This document shows, piece after piece, positions 54,280 through 62,401 of a stretch of DNA of 64,000 nt (positions are counted from its first letter, which is position 1; each line of letters opens with the position of its first letter). The notes under the pieces are model-generated. The model saw nothing but the letters and a program-made list of their open reading frames with translations, was not told the origin of the DNA and searched no databases. The stretch is taken from contig CP155577.1 in NCBI GenBank assembly GCA_001306305.2, positions 620,001 through 684,000 of the forward strand, written 5' to 3'. The translations under genes and the position numbers were made by a program. Source of the stretch: Citromicrobium bathyomarinum (GTDB lineage: Bacteria > Pseudomonadota > Alphaproteobacteria > Sphingomonadales > Sphingomonadaceae).

Positions 54280-55767
54280 TTATCGCGTGGCGTGGGCCAG
54301 ATGTTTCGCTGCGCGGGCAAGCAGACGCTCGTCATCGGCGACTTCGCCGAGGAAGGCGATCGCCCCGTCGGCATCGCGGCGGATCACGCAGACGGAGAAC
54401 TCCGCGCCCTCCACTGGGATCGCGTCGATCGGCTGGGCGGGCAGGGTGGCCAGCTTGCGGCGCACGCGTGCCTTTGCGCCGCTGGCGGCGGGCTTGCCCG
54501 CGGCTTCGCGGCGGAAGGTCCGCTCGCGCGCAACCACGCCTTTCAGGCCGCCGTCCGCCGCGTCGAGGAAAGCGGCGAGGGCGCCATGGGCGATCCCCTC
54601 GCGCTGGGCGAAGGCGAGCACTGCGGCATATTCGGCGATGCGCGACTTGTCGTAGTCCGTCCCGAAGACGAGCTTGACCACAGGGGTCATCGGCGCGCGC
54701 GGCGCAGCCTCGATTGCATGCTCGTGCAGCAGCGCGGCAAAGGCGTCGGGCTCCGCCTGTGCGGCGAGGGCGACATCATGCGCACGCGACACCGCAGCGT
54801 AGAGCGCCACGCGGCTGCGTGCATCGGCATGCCCGGCGGCTTCGACCAGCGCGCGTGCCTCGGCGAGGCAGGCGTGGAGGCCGGTCGCGTTTGCGGACCC
54901 CCGTGATTCATCGTTTCCGGTCGCGCCCGGCATCGGCGGCGAGAGCGGGCCGCCGCCGACATGCGCGTCGAGCCGGGCGAACGTGGGGCTGGGGACGGGG
55001 TTGGGCACCGGTCGCGCGGCTTCGCGTGCGGTTTCCTCACCATGGGACTGATCGGCGGAAGAGCCGGGGCCATCCGCCCAGCGCGTAATCGACGGGACCG
55101 CGGTAACCCGCCGCTCGGGGGCAGGCAGTTCGTCGTCATCTTCGCTCTGCGGGCGCGCCCCGCTGTCGAGCGCCTGATCGATCTGGAGCAGCAGCGCATC
55201 GGTGGTCAGCTGGTCGGCGACTTCCTTCCAGTTGATCACGCCATAGATGAAGTCGATCGTCTCGTCGTCGGACGAGAAGGGCAGCAGGATCCCGCGATAG
55301 AGCACGGTCGCGCCGGTATCGTTGACGAATTCCGCCTCGAACCCGATCGGTGCCTCATTGGCGAGGATCTGCAGATAGTGGTCGGTAATCCGGCTCAGAA
55401 GCGATCGGCTGGGCACGTCGGCCAGCGTCCGGATCGGGTGATCGCAATGGCATTCGCCGGCCAGCTTGTCGCCCAGGAACACGATCGCGGGGTCTTCCGT
55501 GCCGCTGGTGAAATCCAGAAGCACGCTGTTTTCGCTGAAATCGGGCAGCCGGTCGGATTCGATATCCTCCACGCTGGGGAAAGTCCGGTCGCCCAGCAGT
55601 CCCGCCCAGTAGTTATAGGCGCGCACCTGCATCCGGCGCTCGTCCTGGCCGACGAGGGAGGGCGGCGTCTCGTCCACCGACAGCTCGCCGTCGGTGTCGT
55701 TCTCCTCCCACGACGTGTCGTCCTGCAGTTCGTCGAACACGCCAGGATTTCCGCGCAAGCTATCCAT
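54280..55767 (-). CDS. PAS-domain protein, hypothetical
   Basis: 495 residues. An acidic N terminus, then a PAS-like domain (RAYNYWAGLLGDRTFPSVED to DFIYGVINWKEVADQL, about residues 46-195), a low-complexity Pro/Ser linker, and a C-terminal helical region (ACLAEARALVEAAGHADAR, KLVFGTDYDKSRIAEYAAVL, RERTFRREAAGKPAA). No kinase, GGDEF or methyl-accepting domain follows the PAS fold, so output is unclear. ATG 55767 is preferred to GTG/TTG codons before it. Confidence 0.75.
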   Translation of the reverse strand: MDSLRGNPGVFDELQDDTSWEENDTDGELSVDETPPSLVGQDERRMQVRAYNYWAGLLGDRTFPSVEDIESDRLPDFSENSVLLDFTSGTEDPAIVFLGDKLAGECHCDHPIRTLADVPSRSLLSRITDHYLQILANEAPIGFEAEFVNDTGATVLYRGILLPFSSDDETIDFIYGVINWKEVADQLTTDALLLQIDQALDSGARPQSEDDDELPAPERRVTAVPSITRWADGPGSSADQSHGEETAREAARPVPNPVPSPTFARLDAHVGGGPLSPPMPGATGNDESRGSANATGLHACLAEARALVEAAGHADARSRVALYAAVSRAHDVALAAQAEPDAFAALLHEHAIEAAPRAPMTPVVKLVFGTDYDKSRIAEYAAVLAFAQREGIAHGALAAFLDAADGGLKGVVARERTFRREAAGKPAASGAKARVRRKLATLPAQPIDAIPVEGAEFSVCVIRRDADGAIAFLGEVADDERLLARAAKHLAHATR

Positions 55768-55871
55768 CACCAAAACAGACCCTTTTTAAACTTCGGGTCC
55801 GTTGTGCAGCACCGTGGTAAATTTAAGGTTATGCTTCGCCCCGGGAAGGCGCGCCGTCGGCGGGTATGGCT

Positions 55872-56339
55872 CTAGCGGCTGAGATAGCGCATCCGGATCG
55901 TCTGATAGACCGGCGAATCCGCGCCCACGGTAAAGGCTGCGGCGGAGAATTGCGGCGGGCCGAAGCGGACCTTGGCATCGCGCGAGAAGCCGAACCCCTC
56001 CTTTGGGATGAACAGCGTCTTGTCCGCCTTGCCGTTGCCGTTCTCGTCATGCAGCAGCGAGATCGCATATTCGCCCGGCTGAACGTCGTTGAATACGATG
56101 GTAACCCGCGCATTGGCCCGCACGACCCGCTTTTGCGAGGTCTCGTCGTTGGCGCAATCGGGGAAGGTGCCCGATCTGTCGGTCAGACAGGCGAGCACGG
56201 TGCCCTGCGTCGAACGCAGGTCGACCACGGTGACCACCACATCCTGCCGCACCCCCGGCGCATTGCCGAGCGTGAGCATCGCCGCGGTGGCGAGCGTCAG
56301 GGTTGAAAGCTTTTCGAGAGACCTCGATCGGTTTTGCAT
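55872..56339 (-). CDS. DUF2141 exported protein
   Basis: 155 residues. Signal peptide (LSTLTLATAAMLTLGNAPG), then the DUF2141 beta-sandwich: VVVTVVDLRSTQGTVLACL, FNDVQPGEYAISLLHDENGN, KADKTLFIPKEGFGFSRDA, FGPPQFSAAAF. Function unknown. ATG 56339 is chosen because it gives a complete signal peptide, at the price of a 43-base overlap with the hydroxylase gene. Confidence 0.85.
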   Translation of the reverse strand: MQNRSRSLEKLSTLTLATAAMLTLGNAPGVRQDVVVTVVDLRSTQGTVLACLTDRSGTFPDCANDETSQKRVVRANARVTIVFNDVQPGEYAISLLHDENGNGKADKTLFIPKEGFGFSRDAKVRFGPPQFSAAAFTVGADSPVYQTIRMRYLSR

Positions 56340-57019
56340 AAACGATCCCAGAACCGGAAATAGAGTCCGTAATTGCATTGGTAGCGTTCGTGGTGGAGCT
56401 GGTGATGGCTCGCGGTGATGATCCATCCGCCCACAGGCGACCGGACCAGCCATCGCGGAAACATCTCCCACCCCATATGATTCGTCACCCCCATGACGGT
56501 CATCACGGTCAGCACCACCCCCAGCATAGCGATGTGAATCGGCACGAGGAAGACGAGCAGCGGGATAACCACCGCACCTGTGAGTGCTTCTATCGGATGA
56601 AAGCTCATTGCAGCCCATGCGGTCGGCGGGCGGCTGGCGTGATGGACCGCGTGTGCCACGCGGAACACGCGCGGCTCGTGCATCCAGCGATGCGTCCAGT
56701 AGAACCAGGTGTCGTGCGCGAAAAGATACAGGAACACCGATAGCGGCAGATACCATAGCGGGTAGGCATTCCAGTCGGCGTAGATCCGGGTCCAGCCCAG
56801 GCTGTTCCAGCCCCAGGCGACAACTCCTGCGGGAATGCCGTAGATCGCGGCGGACACCAGCGACCAGCCGATCTCGCGCCGGATCTGCCCGCTGAGCCCC
56901 TTGTGATGGCCGGGCCGCACCCGCGTCGTCAGCGCGGCGAAGGCCCCGCTGATCGCGAGATAGCGCAGCGCCACGATGGCGACCATCGCCATGGTGGAAA
57001 GGATCAGGGCAATCAGCAT
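56297..57019 (-). CDS. sterol desaturase / fatty acid hydroxylase family
   Basis: Membrane di-iron oxygenase of 240 residues. Histidine boxes in order: HDTWFYWTHRWMHEPRVFR, HAVHHASRPPT and HHQLHHERY, with four hydrophobic segments. Substrate could be carotenoid (CrtZ-like), sterol/hopanoid or fatty acid; the sequence does not decide, and no carotenoid genes are beside it. Start MLIALILSTMAMVAIV at 57019. DUF2141 follows with overlap. Confidence 0.87.
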   Translation of the reverse strand: MLIALILSTMAMVAIVALRYLAISGAFAALTTRVRPGHHKGLSGQIRREIGWSLVSAAIYGIPAGVVAWGWNSLGWTRIYADWNAYPLWYLPLSVFLYLFAHDTWFYWTHRWMHEPRVFRVAHAVHHASRPPTAWAAMSFHPIEALTGAVVIPLLVFLVPIHIAMLGVVLTVMTVMGVTNHMGWEMFPRWLVRSPVGGWIITASHHQLHHERYQCNYGLYFRFWDRLCKTDRGLSKSFQP

Positions 57020-57107
57020 GATGGCGCGCCTTATGCCGCGCGCGCGAAGATTAGGCGAGGGGCTTGTGCGATGCCCCGGCATGCAGCCATTTTACCTCGC
57101 TGCTCCG

Positions 57108-57629
57108 CTATTTCTCGCCGCCCCAGGGCGCGCAATCGGGATCGCAGGCGACGGTCGTGCGGCGCATCGCGGTGCGGGCGAGCCGCTCCACCTCGACCTT
57201 GCGCCGCGCCGGAGCCAGAGGATGGCGCGCCGCCGGGCGGATGATCTCCGCATCGTAGCCATCGGCGACGATCAGCCCGCACCGTTCGGGCAGGAAGGCT
57301 TCTCCTTCGAGGATTGCCCGGTCGAGATGCGTACCGATGCCCCAATAGAACTTGTCGCAATGATCCAGATAATCGGTCCACTTGGCATCGCCCGTCAGGT
57401 CGGCGCGCGACACCTTGATCTCGACGATGATCACGTGGCCCTTGGCATCGATCCCCATCAGATCCGCGCGGCGGCCCCCGCGCAGCGGCATCTCGGTGGT
57501 GCACCAGATATCGTTGCGCGCAAACAGCCGCATGATCCCGCGCGCCGCGCCGCTGGCATCGCACGGATGCTGCGCCGCTGCGGGCGCCGGGCTGGTGGAA
57601 GGGTCGAGCAGGAAAGACGATTCGGCCAT
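57108..57629 (-). CDS. mmcB: MmcB family SOS DNA repair protein
   Basis: 173 residues. Homologous to Caulobacter MmcB, a LexA-controlled protein needed for survival of mitomycin C damage, with a predicted nuclease fold: RLFARNDIWCTTEMPLRGGR, RADLMGIDAKGHVIIVEIKV (D-x-n-E-x-K signature) and KWTDYLDHCDKFYWGI. ATG 57629 (MAESSFLLDP) is preferred; an ATG three codons earlier would run to the edge of the LexA box. The LexA site directly ahead supports SOS induction. Confidence 0.92.
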   Translation of the reverse strand: MAESSFLLDPSTSPAPAAAQHPCDASGAARGIMRLFARNDIWCTTEMPLRGGRRADLMGIDAKGHVIIVEIKVSRADLTGDAKWTDYLDHCDKFYWGIGTHLDRAILEGEAFLPERCGLIVADGYDAEIIRPAARHPLAPARRKVEVERLARTAMRRTTVACDPDCAPWGGEK

Positions 57630-57638
57630 GCACCCCAA

Positions 57639-57653
57639 GAACAGGAGGTGAAC
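57639..57653 (-). promoter_or_regulatory. LexA (SOS) box of mmcB
   Basis: On the minus strand GTTC-N7-GTTC (GTTCACCTCCTGTTC), the direct-repeat SOS box of alphaproteobacteria, nine bases before the mmcB ATG at 57629. Confidence 0.85.
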
Positions 57654-57675
57654 ACCGCTGTCAAGCGCAGCGTGG

Positions 57676-58083
57676 TCAGCCGCGCGTTGCCAGCGCCGCT
57701 TCGCGCAGGGTCGCCGCGCGGCCGCGCTGGTATTCGCGCCACAGGCAATGTGCCGCGGGGCGCGGATCGGCGCTCGTCCCGTGCGCGGCGAGCAGCGCGT
57801 CGAGCCCGAAGCGCATCGTCGCCACCAGTTCGTCGAGCGCCAGGATGGAGGCTTGCATGCGGCCAGCGTCGGCTCTGGTGAGGCGGGCGATCAGTGCCTG
57901 GGCGGGGGCGTCGAACTCGGGCGCGGGCTGCCCCGCGAGCAGCGCGACCACCCGGGCGGCATCTTCCACCGCCGCCCATTGCTCGATCAGGGTCGCATTG
58001 CCCCGCTCGAACCCGTCGCTGTCGCTGCCGGGCGCGCGGACGGGCGGATGGCCGGGAAAATGATCGGGGGCGAGATCGCTCAT
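57676..58083 (-). CDS. hypothetical protein upstream of mmcB
   Basis: 135 residues, MSDLAPDHFPGHPPVRAPG, a Pro-rich start and a mostly helical rest (EDAARVVALLAGQPAPEF, ALDELVATMRFGLDALL). Not recognised. Upstream of mmcB on the same strand, but the LexA box lies between, so the two may be independently transcribed. Confidence 0.65.
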   Translation of the reverse strand: MSDLAPDHFPGHPPVRAPGSDSDGFERGNATLIEQWAAVEDAARVVALLAGQPAPEFDAPAQALIARLTRADAGRMQASILALDELVATMRFGLDALLAAHGTSADPRPAAHCLWREYQRGRAATLREAALATRG

Positions 58084-58209
58084 GACTGCACAAGGCTAGC
58101 GACCGTCCCTTGCCAATCCGCTAACGCGTGGCAAGATGATGCGCGGCGAGGATTTTCCGTTGGCGCACATCCGTTCGCTTTGCTAAGCGCGCCATCCGCA
58201 TCGCGCGAT

Positions 58210-58254
<45 letters not shown>

Positions 58255-58353
58255 TGTCAACAGGGTAGGTGAAAAAGAGGAGACGAAAAAGGCCTATAGG
58301 AACAAGGATTTGCGAGACTCTCGTTCTGATCTTTCAACTCGCGAAAAATTCAC

Positions 58354-58389
58354 GTAAGCACTGCGTAAGCAGTTGCGACACGGTAAGCA
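58354..58389 (+). repeat. three GTAAGCA direct repeats before the intact tRNA-Arg
   Basis: GTAAGCA at 58354-58360, 58365-58371 and 58383-58389, the last overlapping the first bases of the intact tRNA gene. Spacing 11 and 18 bases start to start. This looks like an array of arm-type recombinase sites at an attachment region, but that is inference. Confidence 0.5.
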
Positions 58390-58463
58390 CCCATAGCTCA
58401 GCTGGATAGAGCGTCGCCCTCCGAAGGCGAAGGCCCCAGGTTCGAATCCTGGTGGGTGCGCCA
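58387..58463 (+). tRNA. tRNA-Arg(CCG)
   Basis: Complete 77-base cloverleaf: acceptor GCACCCA/TGGGTGC, D arm GCTCAGCTGGATAGAGC, anticodon arm TCGCC-CTCCGAA-GGCGA (anticodon CCG reads CGG), variable AGGCC, T arm CCAGG-TTCGAAT-CCTGG, discriminator G and encoded CCA. Functional by structure. Sits about 130 bases after a broken copy. Confidence 0.97.
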
Positions 58464-58782
58464 TTTTCTCCATATGTTTCATAGCGTTGAATCTCCCACG
58501 TCCGAGCGACGCAGCTTTCGGACGACGCATTGCGCTCACTAAGCTTCGTGCTGGGCGAAGCGTTCACCTTCGCTCGATAACTGCTCCGATGAACTAAATT
58601 CCTCCATTACTCAAATCGCTAATGCTCCCTGCAGGGCACTGACGCCAGACATTGTTTGTCCGCCAACGCACTTACTTGGAAGCTTATGTACTTTTGGGAT
58701 CGGACGCTAAATTTGCCTTGGCCAAGTTCGACGTCGAATCGGGGGTTCCTGAAAGACTTGCGCAGGCTCAAAGCGCGGGCAC
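58464..58782. other. intergenic region after tRNA-Arg
   Basis: About 320 bases, noticeably richer in A and T than the chromosome to the left. No coding frame with a ribosome site and no integrase remnant were found. Frames opposite the tRNA are common artefacts and were left out. Confidence 0.5.
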
Positions 58783-59142
58783 CTACCCATAACTGGAAGA
58801 CTGAAGGGCTTTCAGTCGGTGTCCCACTTGAACAATTGCGTCGAGTGCCGGGATCAACTCAAGACCCAAGGGCGTTAGCTCATACTCCGTCGATGGTGGC
58901 GAGGTCCGCCTCACGTGACGAATGAGCACGCCCCTTTCTTCCAGTTCCGACAAGCGAGCCGAAAGCACTTTGGCCGAAATGGGCGGGATATCGGCCCGAA
59001 GCTCACTGAAACGCCGGGGGCCGGCGCGCAGCGACCAGATCACATTCGGCGCCCAAGCCCCCGCGATCACCGCCATGCATTCCGTCAGCATGCAGGGCTC
59101 CGGCGGTTCGGGGCTTCGATTGCGCCTCATCTTGAGAGCCAT
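58783..59142 (-). CDS. HxlR family transcriptional regulator
   Basis: 119 residues from MALKMRRNRSPEP (59142); a longer form from 59190 would overlap the operator-like repeat. HxlR winged helix: CMLTECMAVIAGAW, GPRRFSELRADIPPISAKVL, RLSELEERGVLIRHV, YELTPLGLELIPALDAI. The cysteines in the N-terminal region (PCMLTEC) may sense electrophiles or oxidants. Divergent from the GST gene, so probably controls it. Confidence 0.9.
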   Translation of the reverse strand: MALKMRRNRSPEPPEPCMLTECMAVIAGAWAPNVIWSLRAGPRRFSELRADIPPISAKVLSARLSELEERGVLIRHVRRTSPPSTEYELTPLGLELIPALDAIVQVGHRLKALQSSSYG

Positions 59143-59181
59143 GGCGGTTACCAAGTTTCCGTTGAGTAAGTCAATTATTGA

Positions 59182-59198
59182 GGTAACCATTGGTTATC
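59182..59198. promoter_or_regulatory. putative HxlR operator
   Basis: GGTAACC-ATT-GGTTATC, an imperfect inverted repeat (one mismatch) in the divergent hxlR/GST intergenic region; another GGTTACC is at 59146-59152. Confidence 0.5.
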
Positions 59199-59265
59199 AT
59201 GTTGTCAATGGAAACCGAAACCGTCATCTACCCTCGTATCGAACACCATAGGAGATCGATACACC

Positions 59266-59877
59266 ATGAAACTGTTCTACAAGCCTGGTGCCTGCTCGCT
59301 GGCGAGTCACCTCATTTTGCATGAGATCGGACGTTCGTTCGAAATCGAGCTCGTTGACACCGTGAGCGGACAAACAGCCAACGGGAACGACTATCGGAAG
59401 ATTAATCCCAAGGGTTATGTGCCAGCGCTACAACTTGATGACGGTCAAGTCCTCACAGAGGGGCCAGCGATATTGCAGTACCTGGCTGATGGCGCGACAA
59501 CCGCCGAGCTCGCGCCGAAGATCGGAACATTCGCGCGCGCACGTATGCTCGAACAACTTACCTTCGTTTCCTCCGAACTGCACAAGGCATTCGGACCTTT
59601 ATTTCGTGATGATTCGACCGAACCGGAAAAGTCTGCGGCGCGAGAGGCCGTGGCGAAGAAATTCGATCATGTCGAAGCTTCGCTCGCGGATGGCGAGAAG
59701 CATCAGATGGAAGAGTCGTTTACTATCGCTGATGCCTACCTCTTCGTCGTTGCGAACTGGGCGAATTTCACGGGTATCGATCTGGCGAGATGGCCAAGGC
59801 TTTCTGCGTTTGTGTCCCGCGTCTTCGATCGACCCGCAGCCCAAGCTGCCATGCGCGCGGAAGGATTGATCCAATGA
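59266..59877 (+). CDS. glutathione S-transferase (beta class)
   Basis: 203 residues. N-terminal thioredoxin-like domain MKLFYKPGACSLASH with the Cys10 of beta-class bacterial GSTs, INPKGYVPALQLDDG (cis-Pro) and LTEGPAILQYLAD (glutathione gamma-Glu contact); all-helical C-terminal domain with FTIADAYLFVVANW. Would conjugate glutathione to electrophilic compounds. Good ribosome site (TAGGAGA) and an ATG overlap with the next gene (ATGA). Confidence 0.94.
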   Translation: MKLFYKPGACSLASHLILHEIGRSFEIELVDTVSGQTANGNDYRKINPKGYVPALQLDDGQVLTEGPAILQYLADGATTAELAPKIGTFARARMLEQLTFVSSELHKAFGPLFRDDSTEPEKSAAREAVAKKFDHVEASLADGEKHQMEESFTIADAYLFVVANWANFTGIDLARWPRLSAFVSRVFDRPAAQAAMRAEGLIQ

Positions 59878-60254
59878 CGTCCGAGGATCACATAGCGGTG
59901 TCCAGGCTGATGAAGTCGTATTTTGAAGGGCTGCATCACGCCGACAGCACCGCGCTGCGCCGCGTCTTTCACCCGCATCTCGCATATGTCTGCGCGACCG
60001 AAGGTGACGAACTTTACCTCGATCTCGATAGCTATATGGCCCGCGTCGACAAACGCGAGCCACCTGCAAAGCAGGGCGAGCCGCGCGACGAAGCCGTGCT
60101 GGAGATCGCATTTGGAGGCGACCGGCTGGCCCGCGTAACGGCGCGGATGCGCATGATGGGCCGGGACTATCTAGATTTTCTGACCCTTATCCGGGACGGC
60201 ACCGAATGGCGGATCGTCACGAAAGTCTTCACATACATCTCACGCAAGGATTGA
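59874..60254 (+). CDS. NTF2-like (nuclear transport factor 2 / SnoaL fold) protein
   Basis: 126 residues, overlapping the GST stop. NTF2-like alpha+beta cone: VSRLMKSYFEGLHHADSTAL, FHPHLAYVCATEGDELYLD, LARVTARMRMMGRDYLDFLT, WRIVTKVFTYISRKD. Family members are hydrolases, isomerases or binding proteins; here likely part of the detoxification cassette. Confidence 0.85.
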   Translation: MTSEDHIAVSRLMKSYFEGLHHADSTALRRVFHPHLAYVCATEGDELYLDLDSYMARVDKREPPAKQGEPRDEAVLEIAFGGDRLARVTARMRMMGRDYLDFLTLIRDGTEWRIVTKVFTYISRKD

Positions 60255-60257
60255 ACA

Positions 60258-60479
60258 ATGCCGTACGTCAATATCAAGGTCACCCGCGAAGGCGGACCGG
60301 ATGGCAATGGACCGTCATCCGAGGAGAAAGCGCAGCTCATAAAGGGTGTAACGGACCTCTTGAGCGAGGTTCTGGGAAAAAGCCCCGCCACGACAGTGGT
60401 AGTGATTGATGAGATGGAACTGGAGAACTGGGGAATTGGTGGCCTGCCAGTCCCGGAGTTCCGGAAGCAGACGAGATGA
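60258..60479 (+). CDS. 4-oxalocrotonate tautomerase family protein
   Basis: 73 residues beginning MPYVNIKVT with the N-terminal catalytic Pro of the tautomerase superfamily after Met removal; LGKSPATTVVVIDEMELENWGIGG (in parts) follows. May isomerise an enol, or act as a dehalogenase/hydratase. Three bases after the NTF2-like gene and overlapping the next (ATGA). Confidence 0.9.
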   Translation: MPYVNIKVTREGGPDGNGPSSEEKAQLIKGVTDLLSEVLGKSPATTVVVIDEMELENWGIGGLPVPEFRKQTR

Positions 60480-61444
60480 AGACACGTCTGACCGAGCGCC
60501 TCGATATCGTCCATCCCCTGATCCAGGCGCCCATGGCTTTTGCTGCGGGCGGGGCCTTGGCCAAGGCTGTGTCCGACGCCGGGGCGCTCGGTATGATCGG
60601 CGGCGGCTATGGCGATGCGGCGTGGATCGATGAGCAGTTCGCCATCGCCAACGGAAGTCGCGTCGGTTGCGGCTTCATCACATGGGCGCTGGCGAGACAA
60701 CCAGAATTGCTTGATCAAGCGCTTGAGCTCGGCGCAGCGGCCATTTTCCTATCCTTCGGCGATCCAGCGACCTTTTCAGAAAAGGTGAGAAAGGCCGGCG
60801 TTCCGCTTGTATGCCAAGTCCAGACCCTTCGAGACGCCAAGCGTGCAATCGAAGTGGGGGCCGATGTTATCGTCGCGCAAGGGGCTGAAGCCGGCGGACA
60901 TGGCGAAACACGTGGTACTATGGCGCTTGTTCCTGAGATTGCGGATGAAATTGCGCGAACGGGTAGCGCGGCTGCGTTATGCGCTGCGGGCGGAATAGCG
61001 GACGGTCGTGGTTTGGCTGCCTCCTTGATGCTCGGCGCAGACGGCGTAGTCGTGGGCACGCGATTTTGGGCGACTGCAGAAGCTCTCGCGCATCGGAAAA
61101 TCATGGCGGCCGCAATTGGCGCTGATGGCGACGCGACATTACGCACCCGCGTCGTTGATATCGCGCGCAAAATCGAATGGTCAGAGCGCTACACAGGGCG
61201 CGTCCTGTCTAACGAGTTCGTCCAGCGTTGGCATGGTCGCGAAGATCAACTTCAGGCAGTGATCGAGCATGAAGTCGCATCTTGGGCTCATGCGCAGGAA
61301 TCGGGAGATGCAACAATTGCAGCGCCGTTCGTCGGTGAGGCGATAGGACTTGTTCACGACACGCCCGGAGCTGCGGATATCGTAAAATCACTCATCGTGA
61401 GGGCAAAGCAATTGCTAACACGCTTTGACAACTTAGAGGTCTAG
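60476..61444 (+). CDS. nitronate monooxygenase family flavoprotein
   Basis: 322-residue FMN enzyme. HPLIQAPMAFAAGGALAKAV, VIVAQGAEAGGHGE (catalytic-His region), AALCAAGGIADGRG and VVVGTRFWATAEA are typical NMO (2-nitropropane dioxygenase) motifs. Oxidises nitronates, and some homologues are enoyl reductases. Last gene of the cassette, followed by a LysR gene after 33 bases. Confidence 0.92.
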   Translation: MKTRLTERLDIVHPLIQAPMAFAAGGALAKAVSDAGALGMIGGGYGDAAWIDEQFAIANGSRVGCGFITWALARQPELLDQALELGAAAIFLSFGDPATFSEKVRKAGVPLVCQVQTLRDAKRAIEVGADVIVAQGAEAGGHGETRGTMALVPEIADEIARTGSAAALCAAGGIADGRGLAASLMLGADGVVVGTRFWATAEALAHRKIMAAAIGADGDATLRTRVVDIARKIEWSERYTGRVLSNEFVQRWHGREDQLQAVIEHEVASWAHAQESGDATIAAPFVGEAIGLVHDTPGAADIVKSLIVRAKQLLTRFDNLEV

Positions 61445-61477
61445 CGCGCGACAAGCGTTGCGGCGAACAGCACGACA

Positions 61478-62401
61478 ATGACTGATATCTCAGATTTGCA
61501 GACCCTACGCGGTGTCGAAATCCGCCACTTGCGTTACTTCATTGGCGCAGTTGAAAACGGAAGTCTTCGTCGTGCAAGCATTGCCTTGAAGGTGCAGGAA
61601 TCGACAATAAGCCGCGCAGTTCGTGATCTTGAGGATAGGCTCGGCGCCTCGCTTTTTCATCGACAGGTCGGCGGAGTTTGTTTGACAATTGCTGGCGAGC
61701 ACTTTTTGAAACGTACACGGATCATCCTTCAGCAACTCGAGGATGGCGTTCGAGATGTTTCGGCGGTCGGACGTTGTGAGGTAGGTCGGATCAAGGTCGG
61801 TATTTTCTCATCGATTGCTTCGGGATTTCTCGCGAACTTGCTGCGAACCTATGGAAGCAACTATGCTACCGTCATGATCGACCTCATCGATGGCAATCCG
61901 ACTGAACATGTCTCAGCGGTACGACGGCTTGGTTTGGATGTGGCGTTCATCACCGGAATACAACGGTGGCGTGACTGTGAGACTACAGCTCTGTGGTCTG
62001 AACGGGTCTTTGTCGCACTACCTGATGATCACGTATTGGCCGCCAATAGCGAGCTCGACTGGTCGGATTTGATCGATGCACGGTTCATTGTCGGCGAAGC
62101 AACGTCTGGCAAAGAAATTCATAAATACCTAGTGCAGCGGTTCGCTTGTCTCGGCTGTCATCCTGAGATCGTGGTTCAGCGGATCGGTCGGGACAATCTC
62201 CTGTCGCTGGTGGCGGCGGGACGCGGGCTCACGATCGTTAGCGAGGCGATGACAGTAGCGCGGCTCCCTGGTGTTTCTTATCGTCCGATGGCCGGCGAAG
62301 TTATTCCTTATAGTGCGGTCTGGTCTCAGCGGAACGATAATCCAGCACTCCGCCGTTTGCTGAGCATGGCGCGTCAGATGTCATGCACCGCTGCTTCGTG
62401 A
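61478..62401 (+). CDS. LysR family transcriptional regulator
   Basis: 307 residues: N-terminal winged HTH (EIRHLRYFIGAVENGSL, RRASIALKVQESTISRAVRD, LEDRLGASLFHRQVGGVCLT) and a periplasmic-binding-type effector domain (VGIFSSIASGFLANLL, AAGRGLTIVSEAMTVARL). Codon choice and A/T content differ from the core chromosome. Same strand as the cassette, but the gene order does not show what it controls. Its 3' end overlaps the convergent DUF2274 gene by 21 bases. Confidence 0.92.
   Translation: MTDISDLQTLRGVEIRHLRYFIGAVENGSLRRASIALKVQESTISRAVRDLEDRLGASLFHRQVGGVCLTIAGEHFLKRTRIILQQLEDGVRDVSAVGRCEVGRIKVGIFSSIASGFLANLLRTYGSNYATVMIDLIDGNPTEHVSAVRRLGLDVAFITGIQRWRDCETTALWSERVFVALPDDHVLAANSELDWSDLIDARFIVGEATSGKEIHKYLVQRFACLGCHPEIVVQRIGRDNLLSLVAAGRGLTIVSEAMTVARLPGVSYRPMAGEVIPYSAVWSQRNDNPALRRLLSMARQMSCTAAS

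Noticed and set aside
58294-58567. Two minus-strand frames with sequence such as GAPTRIRTWGL across the tRNA-Arg gene
   Set aside because: Reading the antisense of a tRNA-Arg gene gives this well-known false protein; there is no ribosome site.
58656-58925. Plus-strand frame of 89 codons overlapping the hxlR end
   Set aside because: No ribosome site, no recognisable domain, and it overlaps the 3' end of a clear HxlR gene.
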